A DNA stretch of 64,000 nucleotides from Streptomyces sp. CB02923 (GCF_001905005.1 NZ_LWKZ01000012.1:425061-489060), one strand, 5' to 3'; positions 15,703 to 24,412 are shown, counted from the first letter of the stretch. The notes: generated from the letters alone by a model not told the origin. Numbers and translations are program-made.

Positions 15703-16200
15703 GTGAGACGAGGGCGCTCAGGGGCGCTGCCCCGCGGGACGGCGGAGCGCACACTGACCAGCGTCGGGGCCGCCGGACCGGCCGGCGGTTCCGCGTCCGG
15801 GGACCGCGCGGGGCCGGGCCAGGCGGCGTCCGAGCGGCCGGGGACCGGGCGGCGCGAGGCGTCCCGGCTGTGGCACGTCACCCTCAGCGTCTCCGGGGCC
15901 GAGGCCCCGGTCCAGGAGGTCCGGCGGGCACTCGAACAGCTCGCCCACGACCACCCCTTCCTGCTGACCAGCCGCTACGCCAACGACCACGCCGAGATCC
16001 GCTACTGGGAAGAGGCCCGCGACCTGCACGACGCGGCGGCGGTCGCGCTGCGGCTGTGGGGCGAGCACCGCTCCTCCGCCGGGCTGCCGCCCTGGGAGAT
16101 CGTGGGCCTGGAGGTCATCGACCGGGAGACGTACCACCAGCGCGTCGCCGAGGGGTACGGGCCGCCGCCCGCCTCGCCAGTGGGGGTGCACCCGTACTGA
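15703..16200 (+). CDS. Conserved hypothetical protein between proB and proA
   Basis: A 165-residue protein starting at GTG 15703, with a perfect AGGAGG (15691-15696) six bases upstream. The first 50 residues are Gly/Ala/Arg-rich and probably disordered. Residues about 52-165 form a compact domain, RLWHVTLSVSGAEAPVQEVR, then LLTSRYANDHAEIRYWEEAR and a conserved helix ALRLWGEHRSSAGLPPWEIVG. I recognise it as a recurrent Streptomyces protein at this locus but know no function. Its place between proB and proA does not prove a role in proline synthesis. No membrane segment, signal peptide or metal motif is visible. Confidence 0.75.
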   Translation: MRRGRSGALPRGTAERTLTSVGAAGPAGGSASGDRAGPGQAASERPGTGRREASRLWHVTLSVSGAEAPVQEVRRALEQLAHDHPFLLTSRYANDHAEIRYWEEARDLHDAAAVALRLWGEHRSSAGLPPWEIVGLEVIDRETYHQRVAEGYGPPPASPVGVHPY

Positions 16201-16315
16201 CCCGGTCCGGCGGGCGGCCGGGCGCGGCCGTCCCGCCGGTGCGCGGCGGACCGTGACGTCTCGCCGACTGGAACACGGCCGGGCAGCGGTCCGCGGCCCG
16301 GCTAGGCTTTCCGCC

Positions 16316-17584
16316 ATGACCAGCGAATCAGCGCACTCCTCATCCGTCACCGAGACCGCCCGGCGCGCCAAGGAAGCGGCGGCCGTCCTGGCGCCGCAGC
16401 CGCGCACCGCGCGCGACGGCGCGCTGCTCGCCATCGCCGACGCCCTGGTGGCCCGTACGGAGGAGATCGTCGCGGCCAACGCCGAGGACGTCGCCAAGGC
16501 ACGCGCCGCGGGCACCGGCGAGTCCCTCGTGGACCGGCTGACCCTGACCCCCGAGCGGGTCACGGCGATGGCCGCCGACGTCCGCGACGTGGTGGCCCTG
16601 CCCGACCCGGTGGGCGAGGTGCTGCGCGGCTCCACGCTGCCCAACGGCCTCGACCTGCGGCAGGTCCGCGTCCCGCTGGGCGTGGTCGGGATCATCTACG
16701 AGGCGCGGCCGAACGTGACCGTGGACGCCGCCGCGCTGTGCCTGAAGGCGGGCAACGCGGTACTGCTGCGCGGCTCGTCGTCCGCCTACGCCTCGAACAG
16801 CGCGCTCGTGGAGGTGCTGCGGGACGCGGTGGCGAGCGTCGGACTGCCCGCCGACGCCGTCCAGCTGGTGCCCGGGGAGAGCCGGGACTCGGTGCGCGAG
16901 CTGATGCGGGCGCGCGGCCTGGTCGACGTGCTGATCCCGCGGGGCGGCGCCTCGCTGATCCGTACGGTCGTCGAGGAATCGACGGTGCCGGTGATCGAGA
17001 CCGGCACCGGCAACTGCCATGTGTACGTGGACGAGCACGCCGACATCGACATGGCGCTGGACATCCTGATCAACTCCAAGGCGCAGCGGCCCAGTGTCTG
17101 CAACGCCGCCGAGACGGTCCTGGTGCACGCCGGTATCGCCGAGACGTTCCTGCCGCGGGCGCTGGAGGCGCTGACCCAGGCCGGAGTGATCGTGCACGGC
17201 GACACGGCGTGGCAGCAGGCCGGACCCGGCCTGGTCGCGCACGCCACGGACGAGGACTGGGCGGCCGAATACCTCTCGTACGACATCGCCGCGGCCGTCG
17301 TGCAGGACCTGGACGCCGCGGTGGCGCACATCCGCCGCTGGTCCTCCGGCCACACCGAGGCGATCGTCACCACCTCGCAGGCCGCGGCCCGCCGCTTCAC
17401 CCAGCTCGTGGACTCCACGACGGTCGCGGTCAACGCGTCCACCCGCTTCACCGACGGCAGCCAGTTCGGGTTCGGCGCCGAGATCGGCATCTCGACGCAG
17501 AAGCTGCACGCCCGCGGGCCGATGGGCCTGCCGGAGCTGACCTCGACGAAGTACATCGTCACGGGCGACGGCCACACGCGCTGA
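16316..17584 (+). CDS. proA: Gamma-glutamyl phosphate reductase
   Basis: A 422-residue NADPH-dependent enzyme converting gamma-glutamyl phosphate to glutamate semialdehyde, the second step of proline synthesis. It has the aldehyde-dehydrogenase-like fold with the catalytic cysteine in QRPSVCNAAETVL (about 261), cofactor region GVVGIIYEARPNVTVDAA (about 123) and C-terminal FTDGSQFGFGAEIGISTQKL. The ATG at 16316 follows a TAGGCT -10-like box by nine bases and has no Shine-Dalgarno, so the message may be leaderless. A longer frame from 16253 exists but is not conserved-looking. The last codons (TGDGHTR) are the first copy of a 23-bp tandem repeat that continues past the stop. Confidence 0.97.
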   Translation: MTSESAHSSSVTETARRAKEAAAVLAPQPRTARDGALLAIADALVARTEEIVAANAEDVAKARAAGTGESLVDRLTLTPERVTAMAADVRDVVALPDPVGEVLRGSTLPNGLDLRQVRVPLGVVGIIYEARPNVTVDAAALCLKAGNAVLLRGSSSAYASNSALVEVLRDAVASVGLPADAVQLVPGESRDSVRELMRARGLVDVLIPRGGASLIRTVVEESTVPVIETGTGNCHVYVDEHADIDMALDILINSKAQRPSVCNAAETVLVHAGIAETFLPRALEALTQAGVIVHGDTAWQQAGPGLVAHATDEDWAAEYLSYDIAAAVVQDLDAAVAHIRRWSSGHTEAIVTTSQAAARRFTQLVDSTTVAVNASTRFTDGSQFGFGAEIGISTQKLHARGPMGLPELTSTKYIVTGDGHTR

Positions 17585-17628
17585 CGGGCGACGGCCATAC
17601 GTGCTGATGGGGGCGGCCATACGCGCTG
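17561..17628. repeat. 23-bp tandem repeat x3 spanning the proA stop codon
   Basis: Units of about 23 bp (ACGGGCGACGGCCAYACG plus YGCTG) at 17561-17583, 17584-17606 and 17607-17628. Copy 1 encodes the end of ProA and the stop codon straddles the copy 1/2 junction. Confidence 0.9.
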
Positions 17629-17640
17629 ACGGTACGGCCG

Positions 17641-17766
17641 GGGGGCGCGCGGGGCGGCGGTAGGTAGTACGGGCGGGGGCGCGCGGGGCGGCGGTAGTAC
17701 GGGCGGGGAGCGTGCCAGGCCGCGGCAGTACGGGCGGGGAGCGCGCCGGGCGGCGACGGTTCGGGT
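17641..17766. repeat. Degenerate 30-34-bp tandem repeat x4
   Basis: Four head-to-tail units at 17641-17674, 17675-17704, 17705-17735 and 17736-17766, each running GGGG(G/A)GCGYGC...GGCGGYAGTACGGGC with substitutions and a 4-bp indel in the first. It fills most of the proA-downstream gap (17585-17878), which otherwise holds only the promoter of the next gene. Confidence 0.85.
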
Positions 17767-17878
17767 GGGGGCCGGACGAACGTCGGCAGCACGGCCGGGA
17801 GGCCGGGAGCGTGCCGGTCCGCGGCCGAATTCCCGTGCTATCCGCCCACGATCGGCCGCCCCGGGCTAGTCTGGAGAG

Positions 17879-18520
17879 GTGCCGGACGACGCGGGGGGCA
17901 AGCCGTTCCCGGACGGCGAAGGGCCCGACGAGCACGGTCAGCCGAGCCACGGGGAAGCGGACGAGGAGTTCGCCTCCGTGGTCCTCGACGAGGACTTCGT
18001 GCGGTCCGCGCGCTTCCACGAACCCACCGCGGTGGAGCGGATGCTGGCCGCGGCCCAGGCGCGCGCCGAGGCCGACGCCGCCCGCGGCCGCCCGGGGTAC
18101 GGCGCCGATCCGGACGCCGAGGACCCCGCCGCCCCGGACGGCCGGCCCCGCACCACCGGCCGCCGCTACGGCCGCGGCGCCGCCAACGCCCCCGAGCAGG
18201 GCCAGGATCCGGACGCGTACGGCCCCCACGGACCGTACGGCCCGTACGGCGGCGCCCTCCGCCCGTACCGCGGCAGTGTCCGCTGGCACCGGCCGGTGGC
18301 GTGGGTGCTCGCCGTCCTCATGGGCATCGGCCTCGTCGCGCTCGCCTTCTCCGCGGTCTACCGCGGCGCGTCCGGCGGGCGCACGCAGAGTCCGACGCCC
18401 CCGCCCGCGACCAGCGGTGTGGACGGCGTACCGCCCGCCCGCTCCAGCATGCTGCCCTCGGCGTCCGCCTCGGCCGAGTCGACGCCGCCGCCCGCGTCGG
18501 CCACCCCGCGCGTACGCTGA
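17879..18520 (+). CDS. Single-pass membrane protein, paralogue of the next gene
   Basis: A 213-residue protein starting at GTG 17879 with GGAGAG just upstream and a TAGTCT -10-like box at 17866. The N-terminal cytosolic part contains EFASVVLDEDFVRSARFHEP (about 29-48), shared almost word for word with the neighbour at 18657 (RSVVFDESFVRAARLQE). A Tyr/Pro/Gly-rich linker (DPDAYGPHGPYGPYGG) leads to one transmembrane helix (VAWVLAVLMGIGLVALAFSA, about 141-160) and a Ser/Pro-rich, presumably extracellular tail. No catalytic motif is visible. The shared motif suggests a common cytosolic partner; that is inference. Confidence 0.75.
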   Translation: MPDDAGGKPFPDGEGPDEHGQPSHGEADEEFASVVLDEDFVRSARFHEPTAVERMLAAAQARAEADAARGRPGYGADPDAEDPAAPDGRPRTTGRRYGRGAANAPEQGQDPDAYGPHGPYGPYGGALRPYRGSVRWHRPVAWVLAVLMGIGLVALAFSAVYRGASGGRTQSPTPPPATSGVDGVPPARSSMLPSASASAESTPPPASATPRVR

Positions 18521-18656
18521 ACGGCCGCCGGGGCACCGGGCGGGCCCGGTGAGCGGCCCCGGCCGCCCCATGTGAGGGGCGCAGCTCCGAAAAATCCCCC
18601 GAACTTGTCCCGTACCAGGGCGTTTACCGATGGCTCCGCAGACCTACTCTTGTGGT

Positions 18657-19757
18657 ATGGCCGGTGCTGGTGACCCTCCCGAAGGGACCCCCGAGGGCGC
18701 CGCGGGAGGCGGAGAGGACGAATACCGATCCGTCGTCTTCGACGAATCGTTCGTACGGGCTGCACGCCTTCAGGAGTACTCGGCAAGGGAGCGCATGGAG
18801 GACCACGCGCGGGCCGTACGCACCCGGCACGCCTGGGTACGGCTCGGCGGCGCCCGGCAGGCCGTGCTCCTCGCCGTGCTGATCGTCATCGCCTTCGGCA
18901 CCGCGATCTACATGGGCATCCGCCACCCCTACCGGCCCCCCGACCCGGTGACGGCGGAGCCGCTGCGGTCCACGGTCGTACCGCTGGCGCCCACCGGCGC
19001 CGTGCCGGGCGGGAAACCGGCCGACCTCTTCGCGCGGAGCCCCGCGGCGCAGTACCGCCTCGGCGCGGCGGGCGTCAACCTGCCCACCGTCGCACGGACC
19101 GAGCACTTCTCCGACGGCCAGGTCGTCTCCGCCCTGACCCTCGTCAAGGACTACCTCGTGCGCTCCTCGATCGACCCGGCCACCCTGACGGGCGGGTCCA
19201 TACGGCCGGTGGGGCTGCTGCTCACCCCCAGCCAGCTCGACCAGTTCGACCGGAGCCTGGCGCACCCGGCCGACGACGGACGGCACGCGGCCACCGGCTG
19301 GCTGCTGCGCTTCGCGCCGGGCCAGGTGGAGCTGGCCGACCCCAACGTACGGGTGAGCGGGACCCTTTCGGCCGCCGAGATCAGCGCGGACGCGCTGGAG
19401 GTGAGCGCCGACTTCACCTTCGCCTACGCGGTACGCCCGGCCGCCGCCGAGGGCACCGCGGAGCAACAGGCCTCCGCCGCCTCGCTGTTCACCGTCCGGC
19501 GCGAACTGCGCTTCCGCATCGGGCGCGACGATCTGGGCGACCACCGCCTGGAGGTGCTGCAGAGCACCCTCCAGGCGGGGCCGATGTCCTGCTCCGCCGA
19601 CGCGTCGAGCGCACTGCGTCCGCTGTTCGCGGGGCAGCGGGCCGGGAGCGCGGGGCCGGCGGGCACCGACCCGTACGCCCGCGGCCGTCCCGGCACGGGG
19701 CTGTGCGGGAAGCTGGCGGCTACTTCCCAGCCGAGTCCGGCCCCTCCGTCCCGTTAG
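18657..19757 (+). CDS. Membrane-anchored conserved protein (SVVFDE-motif family)
   Basis: A 366-residue protein. The ATG at 18657 follows TACTCT by six bases, without a ribosome binding site, so it may be leaderless. Residues about 22-50 carry the motif shared with the preceding gene (YRSVVFDESFVRAARLQEYS). One transmembrane helix follows (AVLLAVLIVIAFGTAIYMGI, about 69-88), and a large extracytoplasmic domain of about 240 residues (HFSDGQVVSALTLVKDYLV, then WLLRFAPGQVELADPNVRVSG). Two cysteines near the C-terminus (MSCSADAS, TGLCGKL) could form a disulfide. Function unknown; it is a standard Streptomyces locus resident. Its 3' end overlaps the convergent M48 protease gene by 38 bp. Confidence 0.8.
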   Translation: MAGAGDPPEGTPEGAAGGGEDEYRSVVFDESFVRAARLQEYSARERMEDHARAVRTRHAWVRLGGARQAVLLAVLIVIAFGTAIYMGIRHPYRPPDPVTAEPLRSTVVPLAPTGAVPGGKPADLFARSPAAQYRLGAAGVNLPTVARTEHFSDGQVVSALTLVKDYLVRSSIDPATLTGGSIRPVGLLLTPSQLDQFDRSLAHPADDGRHAATGWLLRFAPGQVELADPNVRVSGTLSAAEISADALEVSADFTFAYAVRPAAAEGTAEQQASAASLFTVRRELRFRIGRDDLGDHRLEVLQSTLQAGPMSCSADASSALRPLFAGQRAGSAGPAGTDPYARGRPGTGLCGKLAATSQPSPAPPSR

Positions 19758-20892
19758 CGCCGCCCGAACCGCCCGAACCGCCCGAACCGTTTGCACCGCC
19801 GGAGCCGCCCGTACCGCCGGAGCCGCCGGAGCTGTCCGTACCGCCGGAACCGCCCGGCCGGGAGCCGCCGCGGAAGACCGTGTCCCGCAGCTTGCCGCCG
19901 AGGTCACCGGCGCCGCCGGCTATGTCGCGCACCAGGCCCATCAGCGGGTCCTTGCTCGTGCGCACCGACTCCGCGTAGTGCGCGGCGGACTCGCGGAAGG
20001 AGTCGGAGACCGAGGTGTCCTTGTCCTCGTCCCGGCGCGGGTAGTGGCCGTCCATGATGCGCTGGTAGTCGCGGCTGGCCGCCCACTTCTTCAGCTCGGC
20101 CGCCCGCACGGTGGTGAACGGGTGGCTGCGGGGGAGCATGTTCAGCACCTTCAGCACGGAGTCGCGCAGGTCGCCGCCGGCCTCGTACTCCTCGGCCTGC
20201 TTGAGGAACGCGTCCACGTTCATCTCGTGCAGGTGGTTGCCGCCGGCGAGCTTCATCAGGCCGCGCATGGACGCCTGAAGGTCCTGCCCGACCAGCAGTC
20301 CGGCGCGGTCCGCCGACAGCTCCGACTTGCGGAACCACTCGCGCAGCGCCGTCACGATCGCCATGATCGCGACGTTGCCCAGCGGAATCCAGGCGATCTT
20401 CAGCGCGAGGTTCGTCAGGAACAGCAGAATCGTGCGGTACACCGCGTGGCCGGACAGGGCGTGGCCGACCTCGTGGCCGATGACCGCGCGCATCTCCTCC
20501 TCGTCGAGCAGCTCGACCAGGCCCGTGGTCAGCACGATGATCGGCTCGTCCAGACCGATGCACATGGCGTTCGGCTGGGGGTCCTGATTCACGTACATCG
20601 GCGGGACCTTCTCCAGGTCCAGGATGTAACAGGCGTCCCGCAGCATGTCGTTGAGATGCGCGAACTGCTGGTCGCCGACGCGCACCGAGTCCGACAGGAA
20701 CAGCAGCCGCAGGCTGCGCTCCGGCAACAGCCCGCTGAGCGTCTTGAAGACGGTGTCGAACCCGCTCAGCTTGCGCAGGGCCACGAGCGCGGAACGGTCC
20801 GCCGGGTGCTCGTAGGCGCGGGACGAGATCCCGGGGAACCGCCTGCGGTCCCGGCTCGGTACGCGCTCGCTGCCGCCTGGGCTCTCCGTCAT
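19720..20892 (-). CDS. M48 family metallopeptidase (HtpX/Ste24-like)
   Basis: A 390-residue zinc protease. The HExxH motif is in RAVIGHEVGHALSGHA (about 137-150) and the downstream zinc-ligand glutamate region is KSELSADRAGLLV. Hydrophobic stretches around ILLFLTNLALKIAWIPLG (about 155-180) suggest membrane association, as in HtpX-like proteases that degrade damaged membrane proteins. The C-terminal 50 residues are a Gly/Ser repeat tail (GGSGGTGGSGGANGSGG). The ATG at 20892 has GGGGGAGG upstream, and TAGTCT about 40 bp further up may be the -10. It is convergent with, and overlaps, the preceding plus-strand gene. Substrate unknown. Confidence 0.9.
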   Translation of the reverse strand: MTESPGGSERVPSRDRRRFPGISSRAYEHPADRSALVALRKLSGFDTVFKTLSGLLPERSLRLLFLSDSVRVGDQQFAHLNDMLRDACYILDLEKVPPMYVNQDPQPNAMCIGLDEPIIVLTTGLVELLDEEEMRAVIGHEVGHALSGHAVYRTILLFLTNLALKIAWIPLGNVAIMAIVTALREWFRKSELSADRAGLLVGQDLQASMRGLMKLAGGNHLHEMNVDAFLKQAEEYEAGGDLRDSVLKVLNMLPRSHPFTTVRAAELKKWAASRDYQRIMDGHYPRRDEDKDTSVSDSFRESAAHYAESVRTSKDPLMGLVRDIAGGAGDLGGKLRDTVFRGGSRPGGSGGTDSSGGSGGTGGSGGANGSGGSGGSGGANGTEGPDSAGK

Positions 20893-21032
20893 TGGGGCCT
20901 CCCCCTGTTCGACTGCGTGTGATTCAGACTAGAGGACGCCACTGACAGCCATTTGGATGCCCAGGCGTACGCTGGCGAGCGCACCAGGGTCCGCAGATGC
21001 CCACATGCCCGTACAAAGGGAGCACTTCAGCC

Positions 21033-21200
21033 ATGCCGAACACGAGCGTGCTGCTCGCCGCCGCCGCGGAGACCTCGAAGAACGACGGCCCGGGATGGAT
21101 CCTGCGCACCGTTCTGATCGTCGGCGTCCTCGGGGCCGTGTTCCTCGCATGGGTCCTGCTGCACAATTACGGGAAGGACAACGACGACAACCGGGACTGA
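21033..21200 (+). CDS. One-helix membrane miniprotein (55 aa)
   Basis: A 55-residue protein beginning MPNTSVLLAAAAETSKNDG, with a single transmembrane helix (ILRTVLIVGVLGAVFLAWVL, about 23-42) and a charged tail (GKDNDDNRD). ATG 21033 has AAAGGGAG ten bases upstream, and TACGCT at 20968 is a possible -10. No family function is known to me. The same kind of miniprotein follows at 21369, and nadD next. The translation is convincing because of the ribosome binding site, codon bias and helix. Confidence 0.7.
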   Translation: MPNTSVLLAAAAETSKNDGPGWILRTVLIVGVLGAVFLAWVLLHNYGKDNDDNRD

Positions 21201-21368
21201 TTCCGCCGCCTTCCCGGACGGCCGGCCCGCTCCCGGGCCCGCCACGGCCCCGGCGGACGGGCGTGCGAGCGCCCTCCTGGCGGAGTCGGCGTGAGACGCG
21301 GGTGAGCTCGCGCATACGATGTGGCGGAAGTCTCTGTCCGTCCCCATCCCGGATTGGTTCTGCCGACG

Positions 21369-21530
21369 ATGAGCCTGCACACCACCGCACAGCACCTGGT
21401 CACCCTCGCCGAAGGCGGTCAAGAAGGGGGCGGGCACGAGAGCCTGAACCCCTTCGTCACGGGCGGCGGCGCCCTGATCGCCCTGCTCCTGCTGCTCTGG
21501 ATCACCACCCGCTTCAACCGGGACCGCTGA
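21369..21530 (+). CDS. One-helix membrane miniprotein (53 aa)
   Basis: A 53-residue protein starting at ATG 21369 (MSLHTTAQHLVTLAEGGQ), with a His/Gly/Glu-rich amphipathic start, one transmembrane helix (GGGALIALLLLLWITTRF, about 32-49) and a basic end NRDR. It lies 52 bp before nadD and 168 bp after the previous miniprotein. No Shine-Dalgarno is obvious. The product is a typical small Streptomyces membrane peptide of unknown function. Confidence 0.65.
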   Translation: MSLHTTAQHLVTLAEGGQEGGGHESLNPFVTGGGALIALLLLLWITTRFNRDR

Positions 21531-21568
21531 AGCCGGGCACCGGGACCCCGGCACCGCGCAGCGCCCAG

Positions 21569-21574
21569 TAGGGT
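21569..21574 (+). promoter_or_regulatory. Possible -10 box for leaderless nadD
   Basis: TAGGGT lies eight bases before the nadD ATG, with no ribosome binding site between them. Confidence 0.4.
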
Positions 21575-21582
21575 CTGCACGC

Positions 21583-22212
21583 ATGGGAGAGCAGACAGGG
21601 CCCGTGAAGCGGCGGCTCGGAGTGATGGGCGGGACGTTCGACCCGATCCATCACGGACACCTGGTCGCCGCCAGCGAGGTGGCCAGCCAGTTCCATCTCG
21701 ACGAGGTCATATTCGTGCCCACGGGGGAACCGTGGCAGAAGAGCCACAAGACGGTGTCACCGGCCGAGGACCGCTATCTGATGACGGTCATCGCGACCGC
21801 GTCCAACCCGCAGTTCTCCGTCAGCCGGATCGACATCGACCGCGGCGGCAAGACGTACACCATCGACACGCTGCGGGAGCTGCACGACCAGCACCGTGAC
21901 GCGGACCTCTTCTTCATCACCGGCGCCGACGCGCTCGGCCAGATCCTGACCTGGCACGACGCGCCGGAGCTGTTCTCGCTAGCCCACTTCATCGGGGTGA
22001 CCAGACCCGGGCACACACTCGCCGACCCCGGGCTCCCCGAAGGGGCGGTGTCCCTGGTCGAGGTGCCGGCCCTGGCCATCTCCTCGACCGGCTGCCGGGC
22101 GCGCGTCGCCCAGGGGGATCCGGTCTGGTACCTGGTGCCGGACGGTGTCGTGCGCTACATCGACAAGCGCGAGCTGTACCGCGAGGACCGGACCGGCCAC
22201 GACGGCCGTTGA
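21583..22212 (+). CDS. nadD: Nicotinate-nucleotide adenylyltransferase
   Basis: A 209-residue cytosolic enzyme transferring AMP from ATP to nicotinate mononucleotide in NAD synthesis. The nucleotidyltransferase fold shows GGTFDPIHHGHL (about 16-27, HxGH signature) and the C-terminal ISSTGCRARV, corresponding to the ISSTxxR motif. Substrate-region landmarks FVPTGEPWQKSHK and FFITGADAL are present. The ATG at 21583 is used; a GTG at 21604 nearer the domain is possible. It is followed 60 bp later by the LCP-like gene and then rsfS, the usual Streptomyces order. Confidence 0.96.
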   Translation: MGEQTGPVKRRLGVMGGTFDPIHHGHLVAASEVASQFHLDEVIFVPTGEPWQKSHKTVSPAEDRYLMTVIATASNPQFSVSRIDIDRGGKTYTIDTLRELHDQHRDADLFFITGADALGQILTWHDAPELFSLAHFIGVTRPGHTLADPGLPEGAVSLVEVPALAISSTGCRARVAQGDPVWYLVPDGVVRYIDKRELYREDRTGHDGR

Positions 22213-22272
22213 CATCTGTTGCCGGCGGCTGCCGACGACGGCCGCCGACGGGGCTCACGGAAAGGGGCACCG

Positions 22273-24246
22273 GTGAACGACCGACACGACCCGTACGTGC
22301 CGCGGGACCCGTATGCCCAGGGGCAGCAGGGGCAGCCGGAGTACACCTACGACGCCTACGGGCAGCCGGTGTACCGGGAGGCGCCGCAGCAGGCCGCGTA
22401 CGACCAGTACGGGCAGCCGGTCGGCTACGACCCGTATGGTGCACCGGCTCCGCACGACCCGTATGACCCGTACGGCTCTCAGCAGCACGGCGGTCAGCAG
22501 CACGGCGGGCAGCCGGGCGCCGGGCCGCATTTTCCGGGGCAGCAGGGAGCCGGGCAGCCCGATGCGGGGCAGCAGGGATACGTGTACGACCCGTACGGCC
22601 ATCAGCAGGTGCCGCAGCAGGCGCAGTATCCCCAGCAGTACGACCCGTACGGCCAGCCCCAGCAGGTCCAGCAGCCCCAGCACCCTCACCAGCCCCAGCA
22701 GCACGGTCTGCCGCCGCAGCAGCCACAACAACCGCATCAGCAGACCCAGCAGACCCAGCAGCAACAACTGCAACAGCAACAGCAGCAGACCCAGCAGCAA
22801 GGCTGGATCCCCCAGCAGTCGGCGCAGCCCTCGTACGAGCAGGTCTCCTACCAGGAGCCGGAGCACCAGCCGTACGGGCAGCCCGCCCAGGAGACCGGTG
22901 CGCGCACGCCGCGCGGCGGGGCGGCGGGCACCACGGACCGGACGCCGGGCCCGGCCCAGGGCGCCGCGCCGGGCCCCGGGGGCGACCCGGACACGGACTA
23001 CCGCACCGAGCAGTTCTCGTTCATCGAAGAGCCGACCGAGGACTCCGAGGACGTCATCGACTGGCTCAAGTTCACCGAGAGCCGTACCGAGCGCCGTGAG
23101 GAGGCCAAGCGGCGCGGCCGCAGCCGCAAGGTCATGCTGATCGTGCTGCTGGTCCTGCTGCTCCTCGGCGGCGTCGGCTATCTGTGGTGGGCGGGCAAAC
23201 TGCCCGGCCTCTCGGGTGCCGGGGCGGGCACGGAGGCCGGGGGCGCCGGGGAGAAGCGCGATGTGCTCGTCGTGCACCTGAAGGACCCCAAGGGCAACAG
23301 CTCCACCGCGCTCCTCGTGGACAACGAGAGCGCCCACAAGGGCACCACCGTCCTGCTCCCGAACGACCTGGCGGTCTCCACGGAGGACGGCGGGTCCACG
23401 ACGCTGGCCAAGTCGGTCAAGGACCAGGGCATCGACCCCACCAGGGAGGCCCTGAACACCCTCCTCGGCGCCGACATCAAGGCCAGCTGGCGGCTGGACA
23501 CCCCGTACCTGGAGAACCTGGTCGAGACGACCGGCGGCATCACGCTGGACACCGACGCCACCGTTCCCGGCGCCAAGAAGGGCGACAGCCCGCTCGTCAA
23601 GCAGGGCAAGGGCCAGGACCTGAACGGCCAGGCCGCCGTCGCGTACGCCACCTATCAGGCGGCCGGTGAAGCCCAGACCAAGCAGCTGGAGCGCTTCGGG
23701 CAGGTCATGCAGGCCACCCTGAAGAAGGTCTCCAGCGACGCGGACGGCGCGACGGCCACCGTGAAGTCGCTGCTCCAGGTCCTGGACCCGCCGCTCACCG
23801 AGGCGCAGCTGGGCAGCTCGCTCGCGCAGCGCGCAGAGCTGGCGAAGGCCGGCGCCTACGGGACCACCCTGCTGCCGGTGCAGCAGGACGGCACGCTCAG
23901 CCGGCAGGCGGCGGACGGCGTGGTCAAGGAGGTGCTAGGCGGCACGGTCAAGAAGGCCGACCACAGCTCGACCCCGCGGGTCAGCGTCCAGAACGCCACC
24001 GGCAAGAAGGAAGCGTCCCAGAAGGCACGGATCGCCCTGGTCAACGGCGGTTACTCGTTCGTCGACGGCGGCAGCGCGGCAGCCGCGAAGCCCGTCTCCG
24101 AGGTGACGTACGCGGACGCCGCCCAGAAGGCGAAGGCCGAGGAGGCCGCCAAGACGCTGGGGCTGCCGGCCGGCGCGGTCAAGCAGGGCAAGGTCGCCTC
24201 GAACGCGGACGTCACGGTGGTGCTGGGGCAGGACTACAAGGGCTGA
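22273..24246 (+). CDS. LCP-like/LytR C-terminal domain membrane protein with poly-Gln N-terminus
   Basis: A 657-residue protein starting at GTG 22273, with GGAAAGGGG six bases upstream. Residues 1-200 are a cytosolic low-complexity region of YGQP/DPYG units and a glutamine tract (about 157-176). A transmembrane helix (VMLIVLLVLLLLGGVGYLWW, about 287-306) leads to an extracellular LytR-CpsA-Psr-like domain (about 330-480, LLVDNESAHKGTTVLLPNDL, then LDTPYLENLVETTGGITLDT) and a LytR_C domain (about 575-657, PRVSVQNATGKKEASQK). LCP proteins attach polymers to peptidoglycan, but the usual conserved arginines are not obvious here, so the LCP domain may be non-catalytic. The context of nadD and rsfS is standard. 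Confidence 0.85.
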   Translation: MNDRHDPYVPRDPYAQGQQGQPEYTYDAYGQPVYREAPQQAAYDQYGQPVGYDPYGAPAPHDPYDPYGSQQHGGQQHGGQPGAGPHFPGQQGAGQPDAGQQGYVYDPYGHQQVPQQAQYPQQYDPYGQPQQVQQPQHPHQPQQHGLPPQQPQQPHQQTQQTQQQQLQQQQQQTQQQGWIPQQSAQPSYEQVSYQEPEHQPYGQPAQETGARTPRGGAAGTTDRTPGPAQGAAPGPGGDPDTDYRTEQFSFIEEPTEDSEDVIDWLKFTESRTERREEAKRRGRSRKVMLIVLLVLLLLGGVGYLWWAGKLPGLSGAGAGTEAGGAGEKRDVLVVHLKDPKGNSSTALLVDNESAHKGTTVLLPNDLAVSTEDGGSTTLAKSVKDQGIDPTREALNTLLGADIKASWRLDTPYLENLVETTGGITLDTDATVPGAKKGDSPLVKQGKGQDLNGQAAVAYATYQAAGEAQTKQLERFGQVMQATLKKVSSDADGATATVKSLLQVLDPPLTEAQLGSSLAQRAELAKAGAYGTTLLPVQQDGTLSRQAADGVVKEVLGGTVKKADHSSTPRVSVQNATGKKEASQKARIALVNGGYSFVDGGSAAAAKPVSEVTYADAAQKAKAEEAAKTLGLPAGAVKQGKVASNADVTVVLGQDYKG

Positions 24247-24412
24247 GGGCGCCGGGGGCGGCACCGGCCGCCGTCCCCGGCCACCCTGCGGCCTGGCCGC
24301 TCGGGGGCGGCGCAGGGGGCCGCCGGAGGCCCCGCGGGAAAGCCCGCCGGGAGTGTCGGTGGTCCGTGAGACCCTTGGTGGGTACCTGACCACCGATCCC
24401 GAAAGCTGGATT

